NCBI RefSeq assembly: GCF_029030725.1
Contig: NZ_CP113162.1
Span: 2,788,501 to 2,852,500, forward strand
DNA: 64,000 bases
DNA from: [Pseudomonas] carboxydohydrogena
GTDB taxonomy: Bacteria; Pseudomonadota; Alphaproteobacteria; Rhizobiales; Xanthobacteraceae
Direction: 5' to 3'
Below the pieces are notes generated by a model. It saw only the letters and a list, made by a program, of their open reading frames with translations, ran no database searches and was not told the DNA's origin. The translations under genes were made by a program, and so were the position numbers. Shown here in pieces: positions 58,645-64,000 of the stretch (positions are counted from its first letter, which is position 1; every line of letters begins with the position of its first letter).

Positions 58645-58806
58645 GTGACGAGAGCCCATGATGAGTTGCCGGACGGTGCCGCGAAGCCCGACCCCGGTCA
58701 AGTGCAGCGCGGCAACACCTTCGGACAACGCCCCATCAACAGCCCGCGAGCGCTTTCAAAGCCAATGCGGCGAGGCTAGAGTCACCGCAAATCGAAGGAG
58801 CTACCG

Positions 58807-59109
58807 ATGCGCATGAACGGACGTTGGATGATGGCGGCAGCGGCGATCGCCTGCGGTATCGCGGTGAGCACACCGGCGCAGGCCGACTGGGTTCCGCCGT
58901 TCAAGGGCAACGACACCGGCGGCATCATTGCCTACGCGCTCTATCAGCAAGGCGCGGACATCAAGGCGATGGCTGTCGATCATTGCGCGCGTTACGGCAA
59001 GACGGTGAAACTCACCGGCGTCGATGCGCAGTACGGTGGCTACATCTCCTTCGCCTGCGTCTGGGTGCCGCCCGGCAGCGCCCAGCGGCCGCTGCACGCG
59101 GCGTACTGA
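58807..59109 (+). CDS. Small secreted protein of unknown function
   Basis: The 100-residue precursor has a signal peptide (RWMMAAAAIACGIAVSTPAQA) followed by ADWVPPFKGNDTGGIIAYA. It has two cysteines (DHCARYG and SFACVWV) likely to pair. AAGGAG lies eight bases before ATG 58807, a strong ribosome binding site. No family recognised. It is divergent from the 58156-58644 gene. Confidence 0.78.
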   Translation: MRMNGRWMMAAAAIACGIAVSTPAQADWVPPFKGNDTGGIIAYALYQQGADIKAMAVDHCARYGKTVKLTGVDAQYGGYISFACVWVPPGSAQRPLHAAY

Positions 59110-59131
59110 TTTTCGGATCAGGGGATCGGCC

Positions 59132-59695
59132 ATGACACCGCGTTTGATCCTCCGAACCGCCGCTCTGGCCGCCACATGCGGCTGCATAATGGCGGCCAAC
59201 GCAGCCTCGCTTGACGATCTCCCCAACCGCAAGCCGGGCCTGTGGGAGATCAAGATGGTGTCCGCCGACGCGCGGATGCCGCAGCAGACGATCCAGCAGT
59301 GCACGGACGCCAGCACCGACGCCGACATGCGCACGACCTTCAGCCCGATGGCGAAGGAAATGTGCTCGCAGCAGGACATGCAGAAGACGGCGACCGGCTA
59401 CAGCATCGACGCCACCTGCAACTTCCACGGCATCGCCTCGACCTCGCACACCGAGATCAGCGGCGACTTCAATTCCGCCTACACCGTGAAGGTCTCCACC
59501 AGCCGGAGCGATGGCCCGCCCGGCGTCGCGCAGGCCGGCGACATGACCATGAACGCCACATGGGCCGGCCCCTGCAAGGACGGGCAGAAAGCCGGCGACA
59601 TCATCATGCCCGGCGGCATCAAGATGAACGTCAACGACATGAAGGCCCTGCGCGCGATGATCCCGCAGCGCGCGCCTTTACCTCATCCGCACTGA
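59132..59695 (+). CDS. DUF3617 secreted protein
   Basis: The 187-residue precursor has a signal peptide and then the DUF3617 pattern: NRKPGLWEIKM near the mature start, CTDASTDADM, and paired cysteines in MCSQQDM, ATCNFHG and GPCKDG. The function is unknown; such proteins are periplasmic. The start is ATG 59132, with AGGGGATC upstream; the longer open frame from 59024 overlaps the previous gene. A 22-nt gap separates it from that gene, so they may be co-transcribed. Confidence 0.88.
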   Translation: MTPRLILRTAALAATCGCIMAANAASLDDLPNRKPGLWEIKMVSADARMPQQTIQQCTDASTDADMRTTFSPMAKEMCSQQDMQKTATGYSIDATCNFHGIASTSHTEISGDFNSAYTVKVSTSRSDGPPGVAQAGDMTMNATWAGPCKDGQKAGDIIMPGGIKMNVNDMKALRAMIPQRAPLPHPH

Positions 59696-59701
59696 GATCA
59701 G

Positions 59702-59899
59702 CTACGCCTTCCTCTGGCGTTCCAGATAGGTCTTGCCGCCCTTCATCTTGTGCTGAAGCGGCGCCTCGTTGATCTGGATAATCACCGCATCGGGCTCGAC
59801 GCCGAGATTCTTCACCAGCGCGGCGGTGATGTCGATCATCATGCCCTTCTTCTGCTCGTCGGTGCGGCCTGCGGCCATGTTGATGGTGATCTCGGGCAT
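59702..59899 (-). CDS. 4-oxalocrotonate tautomerase-family protein
   Basis: The 65-residue protein starts MPEITINMAAGRTDEQKKGM; the initiator Met is removed to expose the catalytic Pro1. The usual DmpI/4-OT arginine pair is not fully clear (GRTDEQ, then GKTYLERQ). It probably tautomerises a small dicarbonyl or enol compound. The start is ATG 59899; a TTG at 59920 would bury the proline and is rejected. It lies 11 nt after hisS on the same strand. Confidence 0.9.
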   Translation of the reverse strand: MPEITINMAAGRTDEQKKGMMIDITAALVKNLGVEPDAVIIQINEAPLQHKMKGGKTYLERQRKA

Positions 59900-59910
59900 C
59901 GTGCGGCTCC

Positions 59911-61563
59911 CTACTGCCAACTCACATTGTGGCGCGCCAGCACCTTGCGCACGCCTTCGACGAGTTCGCTTTCCTTGACCGCGACTTGCGCCTCCATTTG
60001 TTTTTGCAAATGTGCATCGCGGTCGCTTGTCGCGGTCGCAATTTCCGCACCAAGAATCATATCCTTAATTACAACTACGGGTTCTCCGCGTGGATTGTTT
60101 CTTTCGCTTTCGCCTTGAATGACAACACATGGCGAATTACGGCGGTCGGCATATTTGAACTGCACGCCGAGATTGTTTTTCGGATTGCCGAGATACATCT
60201 CGGCGCGGATTCCGGCGTTGCGCAGCGTCGTGACAAACTTCTGGTATTGCGCGATCTCGTTGCGATCCATCACAAGGACCACCACTGGCCCGAAGTCGAT
60301 TTTCTTTGGCGCATCCCGATGGATGTAGTCGAGGGCTGCCTGCAAGCGCGAGACGCCGATGGAAAATCCCGTCGCGGGCACCGGCTCGCCACGGAAGCGC
60401 GAGACCAACCCATCGTATCGCCCGCCGCCGCCGACAGAGCCGAACCGCACCGGACGACCCTTCTCGTCTTTCGTCTCCAGCAGCAATTCAACTTCATAGA
60501 CAGGGCCGGTGTAATATTCGAGGCCGCGCACAACGGAAGGGTCGATGCGGATGCGGTCTCGTGTATATCCGGAAGACTCTGCAAGAGTTGCGATTTGCCG
60601 CAACTCCTCAATCCCGTCTTTGGCTGTCTGCGTAGAACCAAAGTGGGTCATCATTCCGTCAATGACACCTTTATTGCTCTCCACGAAATACGACTTGTCG
60701 CCATCATCGCTCGAAAACGTGAGAACTTTTCCAACAGTAGATCGCTTTTCCGACGACAGGTTCGTCACATCCTGAAGCTCAGTCACATTGCCCGACTGAA
60801 GCAAAGCAAAAACAACGATTTTTTCCGTCTGTTCGGAATCAAGCCCAGCGCCTTTGGTGAAATCGCCCTTGCCTTCTTCACCCCCATCCCAGCGGCCAGA
60901 ACCAAGTAGCTTCTTAATCTCATCGACCGGAAACTTATCCAGTTTATCAATCGCCCTCAGCACCGTGAGCCTGCGGCCCGCATTCTCGTCACCGCCGAGG
61001 CCGATGCTTTCCATCACGCCATCGAGCACCTTGCGGTTGTTGACCTTCACCACATAGGAGCCGCGCGGAATGCCCAGCGCCTCCATCGTGTCGGCGGCCA
61101 TCATGCACATCTCGGCGTCGGCGGCGGGCGAAGCGCTTCCCACCGTGTCGGCGTCGAACTGCATGAACTGGCGGAAGCGGCCCGGACCCGGCTTCTCGTT
61201 GCGATAGACGTAGCCGTTACGGTAGCTGCGATAGGGCTTCGGCAGCGTGTCGAAATTCTCCGCCACGTAGCGCGCGAGCGGCGCGGTCAGATCGTAGCGC
61301 AGCGAAATCCACTGCTCGTCGTCATCCTGAAACGAGAACACGCCCTCGTTCGGCCGGTCCTGATCGGGCAGGAATTTGCCGAGCGCGTCGGTGTATTCCA
61401 TCGCAGGCGTCTCGACCGGCTCGAAGCCGTAGCGCTCGTAGACGGCGCGGATTGTCTCCACCATCGCGCGGGTCGCGGCGATCTCGGACGGCGTGCGGTC
61501 AACGAGCCCGCGCGGCAGGCGGGCGCGGAGTTTTTGCGGCTTTTTGGGTTTTTTGTCGGACAT
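59911..61563 (-). CDS. hisS: Histidyl-tRNA synthetase, long alphaproteobacterial form
   Basis: HisS charges tRNA-His. The 550-residue protein is longer than the bacterial norm of about 420. Class II motif 2 is seen as [14 protein letters not shown], the histidine-A-like block is [13 protein letters not shown], and motif 3 is [13 protein letters not shown]. An inserted region (about residues 200-330) is AT-rich compared with flanks (about 47% against 65-70% GC), as is a second stretch near residues 480-520. In some alphaproteobacteria HisRS was replaced by lateral transfer and co-evolved with a tRNA-His lacking G-1; this gene could belong to that type. The start is ATG 61563. Confidence 0.95.
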   Translation of the reverse strand: MSDKKPKKPQKLRARLPRGLVDRTPSEIAATRAMVETIRAVYERYGFEPVETPAMEYTDALGKFLPDQDRPNEGVFSFQDDDEQWISLRYDLTAPLARYVAENFDTLPKPYRSYRNGYVYRNEKPGPGRFRQFMQFDADTVGSASPAADAEMCMMAADTMEALGIPRGSYVVKVNNRKVLDGVMESIGLGGDENAGRRLTVLRAIDKLDKFPVDEIKKLLGSGRWDGGEEGKGDFTKGAGLDSEQTEKIVVFALLQSGNVTELQDVTNLSSEKRSTVGKVLTFSSDDGDKSYFVESNKGVIDGMMTHFGSTQTAKDGIEELRQIATLAESSGYTRDRIRIDPSVVRGLEYYTGPVYEVELLLETKDEKGRPVRFGSVGGGGRYDGLVSRFRGEPVPATGFSIGVSRLQAALDYIHRDAPKKIDFGPVVVLVMDRNEIAQYQKFVTTLRNAGIRAEMYLGNPKNNLGVQFKYADRRNSPCVVIQGESERNNPRGEPVVVIKDMILGAEIATATSDRDAHLQKQMEAQVAVKESELVEGVRKVLARHNVSWQ

Positions 61564-61611
61564 GGGCGGTTGGTACCAGCCGCCAAAACGCCCCGCAAGC
61601 GCCGAAGATGG

Positions 61612-63279
61612 TCAGTTCACCAGCACCGCGCCGTCGCAGCGGATGCCCGCGACCCAGACATCGGCCTGCCCCAGCCCCACGCCCAGCGTCTGCAACACCG
61701 TGTTGAGAAGCGTATCGATCGAGCCGGTCGCACCCGAAATGATCGACGTCACCTGCGGCCCGAGTCCCGGAATCGGCAGCGCCAAAGGCCCCACCTGAAT
61801 AGCGAGCGTCAGGTCGCCCAGCAGGCTCCCCGTCAGCGACGAGGTGAACGAGGTGGTGTTCACGGTCTTGCGGGTCTGCGCCTGAATGTCGGCATAGCTG
61901 AAATTCACATTGGTCGGCGACGTATTCGCCATCGTCGCATGGGCGCGGCCCGTGACCTTGATCGCGCCGAGATCGACGAGTGTCGCGGCGGGCGGGTTCG
62001 GCTTGCTGGTGAAATTGTTCATGTCCGCATTCGACACGCCGCCAATCCAGGCATCGACGATGCCGGGCGAGACGCCGAGTTGCGCCGTCGAGGATGAAAT
62101 ATCGGGATAGCCGCAGCTCACGCTGTTGAGCGTCGCGGTGCCCGCCGCGACCTCGACATAGACCGGCAGGTTCACCGCCGCGACGGAGCCGCCGCCGAGC
62201 AACTGGACCGTGGCAAGGATGCGGGTCTGCGCGGTGTGCACGCTCGCCCCCGCCTGCCCGATGGTGATCCAGCTCGAGCCCACAGGTCTTTCGCCGACGG
62301 TGACCTGAAGCGAGACGGCGGCGATACCCGGCAGGCCGAGATTGAGGTTGACCGCGATCTGGTGGGTACCGTTGGCGAGTTGCGCGGTCGCCGAGAGTAG
62401 ATCGAGCGCGGCGAGATCGACACCCACTTTCGGCTGCTGGCCCACCGTCATGTCGGCGTAAGGACCCGCATCGATCAGGTCGCCCAGCGTCACCTTGGTG
62501 GTGATGCCCGACAGCGAGGACCCGACATTCGACAGCGCGCTGCTCGCGGTGCCGGTGACGCCGCTCGATTGCAGCGCTGCGATGATGTCCGTCACCTTCA
62601 GATTGGATTGCAGGAGCGAGTCGTAACTCACGCCGGTCAGGTTCGCGCGCGTCGCCAGCGCCGACATGAAATCGAACAGATTGACCTTGGCATCCGCCAG
62701 CGCCTGATAATCCATCGCCGAGAGCGACAGCGAGGTGCCGAGCATCTGGCCCAGCAACTGGTTGAGCAGCCCGCCGTTCAGCGAGGCGAGCCGCGAGCCG
62801 ATCGCGAAGGTCGCAAGCTGCGTGGTTGTGGCAACCGATGTGACGCGCAGGTTCACGGTCGGATCGCCGGTCAGCACCTTGCCGAAGAACAGCGGCGTCC
62901 TGGTCTGCATGGTGACGCGCACGGCGTTGGCGGGCGCGGCTCCGGCGGTGAAGCGCTGCTGCGGCACGATCGACGTGTCCGCCTTGTAGACGCCGGTCTC
63001 GACAGCCACGAGCGAGTCCGGCGGAAAGTTATTCCTGGCCACGGTGGCCGCAGCAGCGCGAGGGGCACGGGTGATGTCGCTCGCCGCCACGATGGCGGCG
63101 AGGTCGGCCGCGCCTTGCGCGCGGCGCTTGTCGGTGAAGACCGAGCCGATATCGATGCCGAGCGCGGCACAGCCGGTCACCAGCAGCATGCAGGCGGCGG
63201 CGATGAAGGCGATGTTGCCGCGTTCGTCGGAAATGAATCTGCGGCCAAGATGGCGCGCGGATTTTCCAGGGCGCTTCAT
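61612..63279 (-). CDS. TadG-like pilus-assembly protein
   Basis: The 555-residue protein has the Tad N-terminal segment: ERGNIAFIAAACMLLVTGCA then GIDIGSVFTDKRRAQGAADL. The large C-terminal part is Ser/Thr/Gly-rich, with repeated aliphatic beta segments and two cysteines near the ends (SVSCGYP and GIRCDGA). TadG-type proteins are anchored minor pilins or scaffolds of Flp pili. The start ATG 63279 overlaps the stop of tadE (TGATG). No tad ATPase or secretin gene is nearby; the partners must be elsewhere or absent. Confidence 0.88.
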   Translation of the reverse strand: MKRPGKSARHLGRRFISDERGNIAFIAAACMLLVTGCAALGIDIGSVFTDKRRAQGAADLAAIVAASDITRAPRAAAATVARNNFPPDSLVAVETGVYKADTSIVPQQRFTAGAAPANAVRVTMQTRTPLFFGKVLTGDPTVNLRVTSVATTTQLATFAIGSRLASLNGGLLNQLLGQMLGTSLSLSAMDYQALADAKVNLFDFMSALATRANLTGVSYDSLLQSNLKVTDIIAALQSSGVTGTASSALSNVGSSLSGITTKVTLGDLIDAGPYADMTVGQQPKVGVDLAALDLLSATAQLANGTHQIAVNLNLGLPGIAAVSLQVTVGERPVGSSWITIGQAGASVHTAQTRILATVQLLGGGSVAAVNLPVYVEVAAGTATLNSVSCGYPDISSSTAQLGVSPGIVDAWIGGVSNADMNNFTSKPNPPAATLVDLGAIKVTGRAHATMANTSPTNVNFSYADIQAQTRKTVNTTSFTSSLTGSLLGDLTLAIQVGPLALPIPGLGPQVTSIISGATGSIDTLLNTVLQTLGVGLGQADVWVAGIRCDGAVLVN

Positions 63280-63716
63280 CAATAGCCTCCGCGCGGAATG
63301 GCAGCCGAGCGCACGATGACCGGCGGCGGCGCGGGCACGAAGGACGGCAGCGAATAGATGAACGTGCTGGAGGCGTCGTAGTTGACGGTAACGATGAACA
63401 CATTGGGATCGGCGCCGGAGGTCGCCGCGTTCACCGACAGATGCGCGGGCGCGATCAGCGGATAGCTCGCGGCGTTCTGCGTGACATAGTTCGTGGCCAG
63501 CGACTTGCGCTCGGTCTCGTTGAGGCCCGCGACCGAGGTGCGCGCGGCTTCGGCGGCGAGTTGCTGCACGTCGTGAACCATCGCGAGATAGCCGCCGAAC
63601 ATCACGATGCCGAACACCAGCAGCATGAACACCGGCATCACCAATGCGAATTCGACGGCGGACGCGCCCGCATGCGCGCGGCGAAAATCCCGGAAGCGGT
63701 GGCGGCCCATTGTCAT
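63279..63716 (-). CDS. TadE-like pseudopilin
   Basis: The 145-residue protein has the TadE pattern: basic start (RHRFRDFRRAHAGASAVEFA) with the Glu five residues into the hydrophobic helix ALVMPVFMLLVFGIVMFGGYL, followed by a globular domain. A prepilin peptidase would cut before the helix. The start is ATG 63716 (63710 also fits). Translationally coupled to the TadG-like gene. Confidence 0.88.
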   Translation of the reverse strand: MTMGRHRFRDFRRAHAGASAVEFALVMPVFMLLVFGIVMFGGYLAMVHDVQQLAAEAARTSVAGLNETERKSLATNYVTQNAASYPLIAPAHLSVNAATSGADPNVFIVTVNYDASSTFIYSLPSFVPAPPPVIVRSAAIPRGGY

Positions 63717-63902
63717 GGCGGCAGGATGCGCACACAACTTTTAACAGGTGGCAAAAGATATATACTATCTTGGGTAGTAACGATATGCCGTAGCGAATGC
63801 GCAGGACACCGGAGCCGAGCGATGCGCCCACCGTCGTTCCGCTCACTGTCCCCGCCTGATAGGGTCCCGGCCATCCGCCTGCCCGAGGGAAGGAAATCCG
63901 TC

Positions 63903-64000
63903 TTGAATATTCAGCAGTCCCGCTCCGCCTTGTCGCCGAACGATCTTGCCGCCTACTGGATGCCGTTTACCGCCAACCGCGCCTTCAAGCAGGCGCCGCG
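63903..64000 (+). CDS. Class III (omega) aminotransferase, 5' fragment
   Basis: The frame runs off the window edge. The first residues (SPNDLAAYWMPFTANRAFKQAP) match the conserved N-terminus of beta-alanine/omega-amino acid:pyruvate aminotransferases, which are PLP enzymes. The start used is TTG 63903, with GAAGGAAA about six bases upstream. An in-frame ATG at 63822 is an alternative and cannot be excluded. It is divergent from tadE. Confidence 0.8.
   Translation, partial: MNIQQSRSALSPNDLAAYWMPFTANRAFKQAP

Noticed and set aside
63280-63846. N-terminal extension of the TadG-like frame
   Set aside because: The extension overlaps tadE in another frame; the Tad segment begins at ATG 63279, coupled to the tadE stop.

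Overview
The window looks like ordinary, gene-dense chromosome from a GC-rich alphaproteobacterium of the Bradyrhizobium / Afipia / Rhodopseudomonas group (Nitrobacteraceae). The reasons are the gene families and their order (serC-serA, lgt-midA-pgeF-prs, rplY-pth-ychF, uvrC-pgsA-moaD-moaE-prmB), long alphaproteobacterial forms of UvrB and HisS, Omp25/31-type beta-barrels, DUF992 proteins, and Rhizobiales-type intergenic repeats. I found no rRNA, tRNA, CRISPR array, insertion sequence or phage genes.

Layout. 1-5.3 kb: end of an EamA permease, an outer-membrane-type protein with a putative iron (Irr) operator, serC-serA, and a second EamA permease. 5.3-12.3 kb: two beta-barrel proteins, an Fsr-like MFS exporter, glmM, two small or periplasmic proteins and aroE. 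12.3-17.9 kb: a SulP transporter translationally coupled to a DUF992 protein, a second DUF992 paralogue, an aspartate aminotransferase and a PAP2 membrane enzyme. 18-26.3 kb: three GST-fold proteins, small membrane proteins, a PlsC acyltransferase, a DUF1800-DUF1501 pair, a CWC zinc protein and a polytopic membrane protein. 26.3-32 kb: uvrB, then a low-GC island with a full-length DpnI homologue and a small zinc-ribbon protein, then an ABC-F ATPase. 32-38.5 kb: small and envelope proteins, the rplY-pth-ychF group (minus strand), an HD-GYP protein and UbiK. 38.7-45 kb: lgt-midA-pgeF, a lipoprotein, prs, a YbjN protein and proC. 45-50.6 kb: a marR-ompR-envZ operon divergent from ilvE, then a MATE exporter. 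50.6-56.4 kb: uvrC, pgsA, moaD, moaE and prmB on the minus strand, a third beta-barrel and a cold-shock protein. 56.4-64 kb: rlmJ, RNase T2, secreted proteins, a tautomerase, hisS, a tadE-tadG pair and the start of a class III aminotransferase.

How the genes relate. Most are housekeeping: serine, shikimate, branched-chain amino acid, proline and PRPP synthesis; peptidoglycan precursor (glmM), phospholipid (plsC, pgsA) and lipoprotein (lgt) synthesis; molybdopterin; nucleotide excision repair (uvrB, uvrC); translation (rplY, pth, ychF, prmB, rlmJ, hisS).

The clearest non-routine feature is the DpnI-type methyl-directed restriction enzyme at 29.2-30.0 kb, with its low GC and possible leaderless start. 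It belongs to a known family, but it is an unusual gene in this setting. Other points worth checking are a textbook TTAGAA-N3-TTCTAA (Irr/ICE-like) site, two perfect TTAA-N7-TTAAC (CtrA-like) sites upstream of outer-membrane genes, a perfect inverted repeat over the marR start codon, a cluster of six GANTC sites upstream of the YbjN gene, and an AT-rich segment inside hisS. I did not find a gene system that I can defend as wholly undescribed.
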